A stretch of 64,000 nucleotides of DNA, taken from contig CAILCG010000018.1 in the NCBI GenBank assembly GCA_903832665.1, positions 1 to 64,000 on the forward strand, in the 5' to 3' direction. Numbering within the stretch: the first letter of the stretch is position 1; every line of letters starts with the position of its first letter. Positions 6,369 to 15,478 of the stretch are shown in pieces. The position numbers and the translations under genes were made by a program. The notes beneath the pieces were generated by a model. It ran no database searches and was not told where the DNA came from. It was given only the letters and a program-made list of their open reading frames with translations. This DNA is from an uncultured Methanomicrobiales archaeon. GTDB taxonomy: Archaea > Halobacteriota > Methanomicrobia > Methanomicrobiales > Methanospirillaceae.

Positions 6369-8996
6369 ATGATGCCCCAATCCTGTTTTATAAGAGAAAA
6401 TCCGAACGGTTTGTCCGGTGAGAATCCGGCAGTTTCCCCTTTTTTTCTATTTCTTATATCCGTTGCAGTGACCCTGATGCTCGTTACCATCCCAGCCATG
6501 GCAACGGATACGGTTAACAATGATGCGATGGCGGCTGAGGCGACCAGCCCCCTTAATGAACCTGCGAATGGGACGGACACGGTGAGCCCGTCGGTCGCCA
6601 TGAAGATTTTCGATAAATCATACCAGTATCAACAGGCAATGTCATTATACCAGTTTGATAAAGCCACTCCCGGGGTCCAGGATCCCGATCTGGCCGGGGA
6701 TAACCCGACGATCCTGGGTGTATCAGAGAACCCCGCCAGCCAGGATTCAGGACCGGTCCCCTCCGCGGGGCCTGCACCGATTGCCGGGTTCACCGGCACA
6801 CCTCGTTCGGGTGTCATTCCATTGACGGTGACATTCTCCGATACATCGACCGGCAACCCAACCAGCAGGGCATGGTTCTTTGGTGACGAATCCTATTCAC
6901 AACCGTGGATAAAGCAGACAAACAATGCCGGATTCTGGAGCCGCTCGGCCCATACAAGTGTTGTCATGCCGGATGGGAGCATCGTAATGATAGGGGGGTG
7001 GAGTCAAGGCTCCCCAGGAAACCCGATTAAGAACGACGTTTGGCGTTCAACAGATAATGGGAAAACATGGAACCGGCAGGCTGCTTCAGCCCCATGGTTA
7101 CCTAGGTTTTTGCATACGAGTGTCGTGATGCCTGATGGAAGTATCGTACTCATGGGTGGATCGGGAGATTCCTCTGCGTATAACGACGTGTGGTTGTCGA
7201 AGGATTATGGGAAATCGTGGATTCAACAGACTGCGGCAGCACCATGGTCAACCCGGGCAGCACCTGCCAGCGTTGTCATGCCCGATGGCAGCATTGTTCT
7301 GATGGGCGGGAATGGCCCCAACAATCAGTATATGAACAATGTATGGAGTTCGCAGGATTCTGGGAAAACATGGGTTCAGCAGACAACATCAGCCGCCTGG
7401 CAGGGTCGTATCGGCCTCACCAGCGTCGCGATGCCGGATGGCAGTATCGTGCTGGTAGGAGGCCGTATTGCCTCCGAGAGAGGGGGAGACCGTATTCTTA
7501 ATTATATCGATGTCGACGATGCATGGCGTGTGTCCTTTGCCGGCTCAACAGAAAAGAACCCGACGCACACCTACACAAAACCCCAGACCTTCCGTGTATC
7601 TTTCATTACAGCCAATAACAATGGGAAGAGCACGACCTCCAGTAAAGATTTTATTACAACTATGGTCTGGAAGAAGATCTTTGGGGGATCAGGTAATGAT
7701 TTTGGAAAGGTGAGCATTCCGACACGCGATGGAGGTCTACTCATTGTTGGTGAAACAAAATCCAGCGATGGGGATATCCCGCAACGAAAGTTTCCTGGAG
7801 GGCAGGAGATTGTTGTTGCTAAGTACGGACTTAACAGTAATTCCCTTGAGGGAACGTTTGAATGGAGCAAAACCTATGGGGGATCCAAGACCGATGAAGC
7901 AAATTACGTACTTGAACTGGATGACGGATATCTTGTCATCGGCACCACATATTCAAACGACGGGGATGTTTCTGGCAATCATGGTGGAGAAAGCGGAACC
8001 GCCGATGTATGGATCTTCAAAATTGATCTCAAGGGAAATCTGATCTGGCAAAAATGTTATGGGGGATCGGAAACGGATAAGGGCATGGCTGCTGCAATAG
8101 AATCAGACTCTTCTGGTAAAGATAAGTATTATGTTGTCACCGGATGGACCGAATCTAACGATGGTGATGTGTCAGGCAGGCATAATCCGGGCGATAGCTA
8201 CTCAGATGCATGGACTTTTGCTATCAATGCTTCTGGAGATCATGATATCGTATGGCAACGCTGTTATGGAGGAAGCAGTGAGGACAGATCTTTGTATATC
8301 GAGGAATCTCGGGATGGAAAAAATTGGATCATCGCCGGATATACAACATCCAATGATGGAGATCTCCAAGGTAAACGAAAGACTCATGATGAGGACGCGT
8401 GGATTTTCAGTATTCCCCGTGATGATTCTACTCACCAGATAGATCCGATATTCAATCGTATTTTCGGAGGGAGTGGGGATGATGCAGTACGAGCTATTCA
8501 GTTAGCAACGGCCGAGGAGGGAGGATATATCGCGACGGGTTATACTTCATCGAATGATGGGGATGTTAAACAACATTATGGGCCCGCGGGCTCCAAGGAT
8601 CTTTGGGTATTGAAAAGTGCTGATGACGGGCTATTGGAATGGGAGAAGAGTTTTGGAGGAAGCAAGGATGATGATGGAGAGGCAATAAGAGTCTGGCCCT
8701 CACGGTCTGCATATTACATCCTTGGATCAACAGAATCAAATGATTTTGATGTCGAGGGAATCAATCATGGCGGAAATTCCGGAACAACAGACATTTTTTT
8801 ACTGAAATTGGATTATTCCGGAAATCTTCTTAGTTCTCATTGCTATGGAGGTAGTTCTGACGATAATGGGGTCAGGTTCGGTGACAGATCTTCTGATAAT
8901 CACGCCTACATTACCGGAGATTCTTCTTCAAACGATGGCGATCTAGAAAATATGAATCACGGAGGTTATGATATTGTCGTGTTTCAGCTAGCGTAA
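6369..8996 (+). CDS. Large exported surface protein: PKD, propeller and SNDGD repeats (875 aa)
   Basis: ATG 6369 follows gcgagg. Residues ~25-45 form the signal-peptide core (FFLFLISVAVTLMLVTIPAMA). A PKD domain begins near residue 137 (GFTGTPRSGVIPLTVTFSDT) and is interrupted after WFFGDES by four kelch/BNR-like repeats of ~50 residues (VVMPDGSIVLMGG ... NDVWxSxDxGKxW). The last PKD strands resume near residue 395 (NPTHTYTKPQTFRVSF). From residue ~435 to the end there are seven to eight ~55-residue repeats starting with FGGS or YGGS and ending in SNDGD. No C-terminal anchor is visible. It probably coats the cell or mediates contact. The membrane-protein gene 51 bp downstream is part of the same module, which is partly duplicated at 10.8-11.7 kb. 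Confidence 0.8.
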   Translation: MMPQSCFIRENPNGLSGENPAVSPFFLFLISVAVTLMLVTIPAMATDTVNNDAMAAEATSPLNEPANGTDTVSPSVAMKIFDKSYQYQQAMSLYQFDKATPGVQDPDLAGDNPTILGVSENPASQDSGPVPSAGPAPIAGFTGTPRSGVIPLTVTFSDTSTGNPTSRAWFFGDESYSQPWIKQTNNAGFWSRSAHTSVVMPDGSIVMIGGWSQGSPGNPIKNDVWRSTDNGKTWNRQAASAPWLPRFLHTSVVMPDGSIVLMGGSGDSSAYNDVWLSKDYGKSWIQQTAAAPWSTRAAPASVVMPDGSIVLMGGNGPNNQYMNNVWSSQDSGKTWVQQTTSAAWQGRIGLTSVAMPDGSIVLVGGRIASERGGDRILNYIDVDDAWRVSFAGSTEKNPTHTYTKPQTFRVSFITANNNGKSTTSSKDFITTMVWKKIFGGSGNDFGKVSIPTRDGGLLIVGETKSSDGDIPQRKFPGGQEIVVAKYGLNSNSLEGTFEWSKTYGGSKTDEANYVLELDDGYLVIGTTYSNDGDVSGNHGGESGTADVWIFKIDLKGNLIWQKCYGGSETDKGMAAAIESDSSGKDKYYVVTGWTESNDGDVSGRHNPGDSYSDAWTFAINASGDHDIVWQRCYGGSSEDRSLYIEESRDGKNWIIAGYTTSNDGDLQGKRKTHDEDAWIFSIPRDDSTHQIDPIFNRIFGGSGDDAVRAIQLATAEEGGYIATGYTSSNDGDVKQHYGPAGSKDLWVLKSADDGLLEWEKSFGGSKDDDGEAIRVWPSRSAYYILGSTESNDFDVEGINHGGNSGTTDIFLLKLDYSGNLLSSHCYGGSSDDNGVRFGDRSSDNHAYITGDSSSNDGDLENMNHGGYDIVVFQLA

Positions 8997-9047
8997 GGAG
9001 TACTGTAATGGAAAATGCGATTGTATCAGATGGAGGTTGGATGAACT

Positions 9048-9698
9048 ATGGATCAGATTCAAAACACTGAACAAAAAACAAAAGATTATAACAAAATGAC
9101 AGGATGTCTGCTTATTATAGCCGGTCTGCTTGGTGCAGGCATAATGATACCCGTTATCACCGCATTGTCAATTAATTCTACACTTATTAGTGATATGATG
9201 TTATGTGGGCTTGCTGTTGCTTGTTTCACGGGATTTGTTTTTACAGCAATTAATAAGGCCCCTGCACGATACTATGGATTCCTGATTATAGGGCTCATCA
9301 CAATACTTCCTTTTATCGGGATTATTTTCGATTACCCGGGTGCTCCCCCGATACTATCTCGTTGGGTTATATCATTAGTAGTGATTATTGCGGTGCTCAT
9401 CACATTCCTTGCCAACATGCTGGTTTTCTCATATTTTAATCGTCTGATTCATTATAAAAAACCGTATCTTATTGCAATGGTCAGCTCATTCATCCTTGCA
9501 GCTCTGATGAATTCTGGAATTTATAAAGCACTCATCGGGGGGACATTTGTTACAAGTTATGATGTTTGGCTACGTTGGCTCTACTTTACCGGAAGCGTGT
9601 TGGTCTTAGTTATGATAATCATGAGTATACTGACGGGAATAGTGATGATCCATATGACGCTATCAGAATCTCTGGAATCTACAGGGGTATCTGAATGA
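9048..9698 (+). CDS. Polytopic membrane protein of the surface module (216 aa)
   Basis: The start ATG 9048 follows ggaggttgg. About six transmembrane helices are visible, at residues ~18-40, 45-66, 75-92, 105-130, 142-158 and 178-202, with a charged N-terminus (MDQIQNTEQKTKDY). No transporter or enzyme motif is recognised. The stop overlaps the next start as ATGA, so the downstream exported protein is probably translated from the same transcript. A frameshifted paralogue lies at 11113-11689. The pairing with the exported neighbours suggests export, anchoring or display, but this is inference. Confidence 0.7.
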   Translation: MDQIQNTEQKTKDYNKMTGCLLIIAGLLGAGIMIPVITALSINSTLISDMMLCGLAVACFTGFVFTAINKAPARYYGFLIIGLITILPFIGIIFDYPGAPPILSRWVISLVVIIAVLITFLANMLVFSYFNRLIHYKKPYLIAMVSSFILAALMNSGIYKALIGGTFVTSYDVWLRWLYFTGSVLVLVMIIMSILTGIVMIHMTLSESLESTGVSE

Positions 9699-10810
9699 AA
9701 ACACTTACGTGCACCTTATCGGTGGGTCTGATTCTCATAACCGCGGTACTAATCATATTCGTACCGGTCTCCGCGATAATTCAACAAGATCAATGCGAAT
9801 TGAATACATCTCTCCCGACGTTTATCAGACCCGACCATGCTGCAGTATTCATTGATGATTCGACAGCTCTTATCATTGGAAATCTATCTGCACCGATTAC
9901 GCATGCAGATATGGATGCAATTGAAAAATATATTCAAAGTAAGCATATTTGCGAGAATGGACCAACCAATGGTGCCCTGATGTACAATTTACGCCCAGAA
10001 GTAACCCGACGGTTCTGGGATGATTCTGACAATACCGTTATTGACGGAGTAATTGCTGCCTATGGATATACCATACGGAACAGAACAATCTATCAGTATT
10101 CCGCAGTGATACCATCAACCCGCCAATCTGACATTCAAAATAAAAACTATAATGAAGCCATCTATAAAGCAAAAAGCTGGTTCTATAGTCTGCCTGAGAA
10201 CACAAAACCAATCCCGGTTACTGATTCAGACAATGCCATATACTCTTTCGAAGGTGTTGGTGATAACGAGGATCAACCATATGGAGCCATTCATGATAAG
10301 ATTGAATTAGAGAGATCTGAGTACTACAACAACGATAAACAGATGGTTGTAGGTATACGTGTGCATAATAAAGTCGAACCTGGGAGTCACGCATGGGCTT
10401 CGGGTTGGGATCTAGACAAATATTCGATCAAGCATGATTATTCTTCGACCACAGTATCAAACCACGGCCTTTATGGTTATTCCCCCACGGATAATAAAAA
10501 ACCTTCATCAACGGTTTCTGTCAGTATCGGGTTTCCAAAGTCTGCATCTATTGGATGGTCATACTCACTACTGGATGTCGACCAGACTAATGACAGTAGT
10601 ACGACTAATAAATATGCCAGGTGGATATTTGTTGTAAATAGCGGTAAAAACTTAGAACACGCTGCTGAACCGGGCAGTGTAACATTTTTTGACGTCCCAG
10701 CGAAAGGTGATTATATCATTGGCTCTATGACTGACGATGCTACATTTACCACGTGGACAAGAGCGCATTCTACACAAGCTAGTTACGATTTGGGAATTAC
10801 GGTTCAATAA
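9695..10810 (+). CDS. Exported hypothetical protein (371 aa)
   Basis: ATG 9695 overlaps the preceding stop (ATGA). The signal peptide is clear (residues 1-28, LSVGLILITAVLIIFVPVSA). The mature protein has two halves: residues ~45-180 with mixed helices and sheets (one charged stretch, DADMDAIEKYIQS-like), and residues ~215-371, a Ser/Thr/Gly-rich beta domain with many aromatic residues, ending in YDLGITVQ. No anchor is visible. Not recognised. It is the third gene of the surface module and the one that has left no trace in the decayed copy downstream. Confidence 0.65.
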   Translation: MKTLTCTLSVGLILITAVLIIFVPVSAIIQQDQCELNTSLPTFIRPDHAAVFIDDSTALIIGNLSAPITHADMDAIEKYIQSKHICENGPTNGALMYNLRPEVTRRFWDDSDNTVIDGVIAAYGYTIRNRTIYQYSAVIPSTRQSDIQNKNYNEAIYKAKSWFYSLPENTKPIPVTDSDNAIYSFEGVGDNEDQPYGAIHDKIELERSEYYNNDKQMVVGIRVHNKVEPGSHAWASGWDLDKYSIKHDYSSTTVSNHGLYGYSPTDNKKPSSTVSVSIGFPKSASIGWSYSLLDVDQTNDSSTTNKYARWIFVVNSGKNLEHAAEPGSVTFFDVPAKGDYIIGSMTDDATFTTWTRAHSTQASYDLGITVQ

Positions 10811-10854
10811 TTAATAACTTTTTAATTCTTTTACCTCAGCAGCTATCATCGGTT

Positions 10855-10977
10855 GTCAAGATGTGGTACAAGGAGAAATCCCACGCTTATATCATATGAT
10901 ACACGTATTCGAATGACGGGGATGTGAACGGCATGAATCATGGCGGTTCGGATATCGCCTTATTTCAACTGTCGTGA
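10855..10977 (+). pseudogene. Relic of the C-terminus of the large surface protein
   Basis: The last ~25 codons (from about 10903) read TYSNDGDVNGMNHGGSDI then ALFQLS and a stop at 10977, closely matching the end of the 875-aa protein (SSNDGDLENMNHGGYDI then VVFQLA). The match continues upstream in frame as HAYI, with a TGA (10897-10899) where the parent has a Gly codon (GGA). Homology fades before about 10870. This is a remnant of a second copy of the 6369-8996 gene, with a nonsense change. Confidence 0.75.
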
Positions 10978-11112
10978 TTTTTTCCCGGTACGGGAAAGGG
11001 GGATAATGAACATGAAATAATTCGTCAGAACTGAATCCTGCCTGTATTGCAGACAGGAGTAAAAAACTAAAAAAAATTCCGAGATTTAGATAACGTGGGG
11101 GTTAGATGAATT

Positions 11113-11689
11113 ATGGACCAGATTCAAAGAGCAGAACAGAAAACAAATGATTTGAAATTAATTGCCGGGTGTTTGCTGGTTATTACCGGTCTCCTTGGCG
11201 CATGTGTGATGATTCCGGTACTCTTGCTGCTAATAGAGCATTCTTCCACTGTAATCAGATGATAAGCGGGATCGTTGTTGCCTGTATCACGGGGCTCTTG
11301 TTTATATTTTTAAATAAAATTTCATTCAAGAATTATGCGTTCCTGATTACAATCTTTATTGTCCTAATCGCACTCATCGGCATTATCGTGTTCTCATTAA
11401 ACCAATTTAAAAACGATTTCATTCCGATGGTATTCACACTCATTGCAGTTGCCATACTGATTCTTGTAAATATGATGGTTTTCGTGTATCTCAATAATCC
11501 AATCGTTTATGAAAAACCCCGTTTCATTGTGGGGGTAAGCTCCTTTTTCCTCGCAGCTCTGATGAATTTCCAGATCTTTGCGGCAATGCAGTGATCTTTG
11601 CCGGAATAATCATGGGAACACTGACAGGAATATTACTGATCCATTCAACACCACAGTTTGTATTGAATGGGACGGATGGTGCCAGATGA
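11113..11689 (+). pseudogene. Frameshifted paralogue of the 9048-9698 membrane protein
   Basis: ATG 11113 starts MDQIQRAEQKTNDL, matching the 9048 gene, and even the upstream sequence (ggttagatgaattatgg) matches. The frame breaks between about 11245 and 11262 (TGA 11260-11262); similarity resumes in the next frame as MISGIVVACITG and runs to a stop near 11594. A third segment, VIFAGIIMGTLTGILLIH (about 11591-11648), matches the last helix of the parent in yet another frame, after a deletion of ~25 residues. Stop at 11689. At least two indels and a deletion show genuine decay. Confidence 0.75.
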
Positions 11690-11699
11690 AACCGGTTTT

Positions 11700-12056
11700 C
11701 GGATATGGTGACAACGCAGCAGGAGGTCCGGGGTTCAAGGTTATCTCTTCCCCCTGTTTATCCTTCATCGGAGACACCTGGAATAAGGGGTCAGGATATG
11801 AGGGCAAATAAGCCCTATACGAGTTCCTTTTCCCTCTTTGATACTCCTGTCAATACCGGAAAACCCCGGTAATTCCCTCTTTTCGGTTCCTGTGGAGTAA
11901 ATCGTCCTGTTTGCCAAAATGAGGACGGAATCAATCTCTCTCAAGGCTCACCAAAGCCCATTTAATCAAGGCATTTTTCTCCACATATTTTACCCAATCT
12001 GAACCCCGGAAACCCTGCCGGAATGCGAATGGGGGGGCTCTTTTTTCCGATGTGCC
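11700..12056 (+). repeat. Dispersed intergenic repeat, copy B
   Basis: Diverged copy of 1535-1805 in the same orientation, sharing at least six blocks in order (listed under copy A). The similarity seems to start earlier here, near ggtgacaacgcagcagg at about 11706-11722, which resembles the end of the 926-1510 gene. The copy ends in a G run and T run (12029-12050). No protein is encoded. It fills the space between the decayed surface module and the glutamate synthase operon. Confidence 0.6.
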
Positions 12057-12192
12057 GATTTTTTTTGTAGCGGATACTTTGAAAAACCGTGTTTATCACT
12101 GAAATTTCAAAAAAAGCGGAGTATGATACCTCCCGGGTAATGCCGGGCTTCATTTTCACCCAGACGTGACTAAAGGAGCCCGAACAAAAAAT

Positions 12193-13215
12193 TTATTTCT
12201 TCGAGTTTTTCTTAATTTTCGCTGACGCTAGCTTCTCAATGGGAGCGGCATCCACACCTGGGGCCAGGGAAAGTTTGTGATTCTCAACAGCACTGTCAAC
12301 AAACCCTTTGCCCGTAGGCGTACGGATGATGAGGGTGGTAGTACCGGCCGGGCTCCCGATCGCACCGGCTGATATATCGGATAGCACCGCGGTGAGATCC
12401 GTGCAGTAATGGCAGCCTTTGCGGATGCAGGTCTCAAGTTCCGCGAGCGGCACAATCGTTGTAGTGCCATCATGTTTGAGCACTTCGAGCTTTCCCTTTA
12501 CATCCAGTTTTTTGATCTCGTGAGGTTCTAACTTGTAGTCCGTGCGGAGTTTTCCCTGGATGAGAGCAGTGTAATCAAAGGTCTCGGTGCAGAATAAGCC
12601 AATGACCAACCGGATGGCCTGCCCATAAGGCTTGAGCAGATCATTGTCGCTCTCCCGCATGCGTGCAACTGCCTGCACTGCACAGGGGACACCAATGACA
12701 GCGATCCGCTTGAACTTGCGCTCTACAACGGCATATTTCAACGCAGCGAGCAGGGGCACCCACCAGCTGTAGCGGCTGCCGGCCTGTTGCACGAGCACAT
12801 CGGATTTCGTTATGATGACGGAGGAGGGTTTGAGCGTCCAGCGATCTTCCGTTACCGTCACGATCGCATCGATAAGACCCTGGTCCAGCGCATTGGCCAG
12901 GATTGCCGTGACTGCGCCCCCGCTCTGTTTATGCGGGACTTCAAAGGTTGATTTTGCACAGGCCAGTTCGAGATACTTTCCGAGCGTCTCTGCCGGCTGT
13001 TCGCCAACCCGGGGGCATACCGCGTAACACGCGCCGCAGCTCACACTGTCGGTTGCCTGTTTGCAGTACCCGTTGCTCTTTGGTGCAAGCACCATCTCCC
13101 CTTCATCAAAGGAGATAGCGTCGGCCGGACAGACCGCCACGCAGGCACCGCAGCCCGAACATTTGCCGGTATCCCAGACCTCGCTTTTCAAATCAAGATA
13201 ATTCTTTGCTGCCAT
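12193..13215 (-). CDS. FrhB-like F420-binding iron-sulfur subunit of glutamate synthase operon (340 aa)
   Basis: Two ferredoxin-type cysteine motifs open the protein (CSGCGACVAVCP at residue ~17, and SCGACYAVCP near 55), followed by the F420-hydrogenase/dehydrogenase beta-subunit domain (HKQSGGAVTAIL, VIGVPCAVQAV, and a C-terminal block with GLFCTETF and CIRKGCHYC). This domain binds FAD and F420 in FrhB, FpoF and related proteins. The ATG at 13215 has ggag at good spacing; earlier in-frame starts (GTG 13224, ATG 13221) overlap the ribosome site. It is the last gene of a tight operon with the three glutamate synthase domains, so it probably feeds electrons from F420H2 into glutamate synthesis. 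The family assignment is firm, the electron donor is inference. Confidence 0.85.
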   Translation of the reverse strand: MAAKNYLDLKSEVWDTGKCSGCGACVAVCPADAISFDEGEMVLAPKSNGYCKQATDSVSCGACYAVCPRVGEQPAETLGKYLELACAKSTFEVPHKQSGGAVTAILANALDQGLIDAIVTVTEDRWTLKPSSVIITKSDVLVQQAGSRYSWWVPLLAALKYAVVERKFKRIAVIGVPCAVQAVARMRESDNDLLKPYGQAIRLVIGLFCTETFDYTALIQGKLRTDYKLEPHEIKKLDVKGKLEVLKHDGTTTIVPLAELETCIRKGCHYCTDLTAVLSDISAGAIGSPAGTTTLIIRTPTGKGFVDSAVENHKLSLAPGVDAAPIEKLASAKIKKNSKK

Positions 13216-13220
13216 CGCCA

Positions 13221-13964
13221 TCACTCCAGGGTATACTTGCTCGCAAACGGCCGTGCGCTGATCGCCGCGATCCGCGTATAGTCAGCGGCAAGCAGAGGAG
13301 TTGCATCGATCCCGAACGATCGTGCGAAATCCTCGATGATCAGGCGGATCATTGCTCTCTCATCCTCCGTGACCGGTGCCTGTTTCGTTCCGTTCCCGAG
13401 ATACAGTTTGTCAACCGGGCCCCGGACAAAAATTTCACCGCCATGGATACCACTGCCAACACCCTGTTCCGAGATCGGTTTCGTATCCCCAAGCCCCAGC
13501 ACAATGATAAGGCCCCCTGCCATGGATTCGCCGAGGAATGCCCGGGCACTGCCGCCGACTACGAGAATGGGGCGTTTCTCCCTGTACTTCTTCATGTGGA
13601 TGCCGCCCCGGTATCCGATGTTATCCCGGACATATACCCTGCCGCCCCGCATGCTGTGGGCAACGGCATCGCCGGCACTGCCATGGATGATCACCTTGCC
13701 CTTGTCCATGGTGTTGCCGGGCGCATGGTCCGCATTGCCATGGACGATGATGGTCGGACCGCTCATGAACATCGCAAGGTCGCCGCCCGGTACGCCATTC
13801 ACCGTTATCGTGACATCGTCGCCTCTCAGGCCATCCCCGATGAATCTCTGGCCAAGGACATTGTTGAGGGTAATCTCCTTTACCCCTTCAGCAACGGCCT
13901 TGCGGATCTGCTGATTCAGAGGCGTATAATGAATGTCTTTTGTATCAATCGTGAGCGTGCTCAT
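13221..13964 (-). CDS. Glutamate synthase, GXGXG (alpha-subunit C-terminal) domain protein
   Basis: This 247-residue protein is the stand-alone form of the right-handed beta-helix that ends bacterial GltB. It shows the repeated Gly-rich turns (GDGLRGDDVTITVNGVPGG, GSAGDAVAHSMRGGRVYVRD, GGSARAFLGESMAGG). In GltB this domain is structural and supports the ammonia tunnel. The start ATG 13964 follows the previous gene by 2 nt, and its stop overlaps or abuts the FrhB-like gene, so all four genes are probably one transcript. Archaeal glutamate synthases are typically split in this way. Confidence 0.9.
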   Translation of the reverse strand: MSTLTIDTKDIHYTPLNQQIRKAVAEGVKEITLNNVLGQRFIGDGLRGDDVTITVNGVPGGDLAMFMSGPTIIVHGNADHAPGNTMDKGKVIIHGSAGDAVAHSMRGGRVYVRDNIGYRGGIHMKKYREKRPILVVGGSARAFLGESMAGGLIIVLGLGDTKPISEQGVGSGIHGGEIFVRGPVDKLYLGNGTKQAPVTEDERAMIRLIIEDFARSFGIDATPLLAADYTRIAAISARPFASKYTLE

Positions 13965-13966
13965 CT

Positions 13967-15478
13967 TCAGGCCCCCACGGTCTTCACATCAAGAACATTC
14001 AGGAGACCTTCATCCAGCATGTAGCCCCGGAGCCGGTCGCGGTTGCCCCGCAGGCTCTCGATGCTGTTGATGCCGGCTGCACCCATCAGTTCTGCCAGCT
14101 CAAGGGTCCAGCCATGGATCAGGTTCTCGACCTGCACCGCGTTGGCCTCGGGATCCAGTCTCTTCGTCAGTTCGGGTTTCTGGGTGGCAATACCCCATGC
14201 ACATACACCCCGGTTGCAGGTTCCGCAGACCCTGCAGCCCATGGCAACGAGCGCTGATGTCCCGATGTAGACTGCATCGGCACCGAGGCATATAATCTTT
14301 GCAACGTCGGCACTCTGCCGGATTCCGCCGCTCGCGATGATGGACACTTTGTGCCGGATCCCCTGCTGGCGCAGCTTGGCATCAACGCTGGCAATCGCCG
14401 CTTCTATGGGGATGCCGACATGGTCGCGGAAGACCACAGGTGCCGAACCGGTACCCCCACGGAAGCCGTCGATTACGACCGCGTCTGCCCCAGAACGGGC
14501 TATTCCTGCTGCAATGGCAGCGGAGTTGTGAACGGCAGCGATCTTGACAAAGACCGGTTTCTTCCATTCCGTGGCTTCCTTGAGGCCGTGGACCAGCTGC
14601 TTGAGATCCTCGATGCTGTAGATATCGTGGTGGGGGGCCGGGCTGATCGCGTCGCTGCCCTCCGGGATCATACGGGTGCAGGCAACATCAGCGCAGACTT
14701 TCTCACCGGGGAGATGGCCGCCGATACCCGGTTTTGCGCCCTGGCCAATCTTGATCTCGATTGCAGCCCCACGTTCGAGATAGTCGATGTCGACTCCGAA
14801 CCTTCCCGAGGCTACCTGGACTATCATGTTCTTTTGGTACGGGTAGAGTGACTGGTGAAGTCCGCCCTCTCCCGTGCCCATAAACGTGCCGATCCGGTGA
14901 ACGGCCCGTGCCATGGCCTGCTGGGCGGGCAGGCTGATCGCCCCGTAACTCATGTGCCCAATCATGATCGGGGTCTCGATCTGGAGATTGGACGAGAGTT
15001 TTGTGAGCAACTCGGTATCCATGCCGGGACGTTCCCTGATCGACAATGATGACGGTTTCTTACCGATATAGGTGCGCAGCTCCATGGGCTCCCGTAAGGG
15101 GTCGATGCTCGGGTTCGTCACCTGGCAGGCATCGAGGACAAGACGGTCGAAGATGATTGGGTAGGGCAGGGCATTCCCCATACCACCGGAGATGATCTTG
15201 CCGGTCTTTGCCTGGTTGAAGACCGCTTCACGGATCTCGCGGGTCCAGACCGGGTGGCTCCGGTAATCGCCCGGTTTCTCTTCGATCTCGATTGCATCCC
15301 TTGGACAGAATGCGAGACACCGGTGGCAGGCCACGCAGCTTCGGGAGTTAATGCGGATAGAGTCAGCTTCCCTTCGGTACACGCCATACGAGCAGTTCTC
15401 GATGCAGCGCCCGCAGTTCATGCAGCGGTCCGGGTCGATCGTGACCCTGAATTTCAGGGGTGTGCTCCCGATGCTCAT
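13967..15478 (-). CDS. gltB: Glutamate synthase, FMN/FeS synthase subunit (503 aa)
   Basis: The N-terminus has two 4Fe-4S ferredoxin motifs (CMNCGRCIENC and CVACHRCLAFCP, residues ~18-60). The rest is the FMN-binding TIM-barrel synthase domain: GHMSYGAIS, GTGEGG, EIKIGQGAKPGIGGHLPG, DGFRGGTGSAPVVFRDH and the IASGGIRQSADVAK phosphate loop. A cysteine cluster near the end (CRVCGTCNRGVC) fits the 3Fe-4S site. It converts 2-oxoglutarate plus ammonia (from the amidotransferase subunit) and two electrons to glutamate. The start overlaps the stop of the amidotransferase gene by 4 nt. Intact, with the archaeal ferredoxin-fused layout. Confidence 0.93.
   Translation of the reverse strand: MSIGSTPLKFRVTIDPDRCMNCGRCIENCSYGVYRREADSIRINSRSCVACHRCLAFCPRDAIEIEEKPGDYRSHPVWTREIREAVFNQAKTGKIISGGMGNALPYPIIFDRLVLDACQVTNPSIDPLREPMELRTYIGKKPSSLSIRERPGMDTELLTKLSSNLQIETPIMIGHMSYGAISLPAQQAMARAVHRIGTFMGTGEGGLHQSLYPYQKNMIVQVASGRFGVDIDYLERGAAIEIKIGQGAKPGIGGHLPGEKVCADVACTRMIPEGSDAISPAPHHDIYSIEDLKQLVHGLKEATEWKKPVFVKIAAVHNSAAIAAGIARSGADAVVIDGFRGGTGSAPVVFRDHVGIPIEAAIASVDAKLRQQGIRHKVSIIASGGIRQSADVAKIICLGADAVYIGTSALVAMGCRVCGTCNRGVCAWGIATQKPELTKRLDPEANAVQVENLIHGWTLELAELMGAAGINSIESLRGNRDRLRGYMLDEGLLNVLDVKTVGA

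Noticed and set aside
13206-14024. 272-codon + strand frame across the glutamate synthase genes
   Set aside because: Antisense to a conserved operon; no ribosome site and no protein-like composition.
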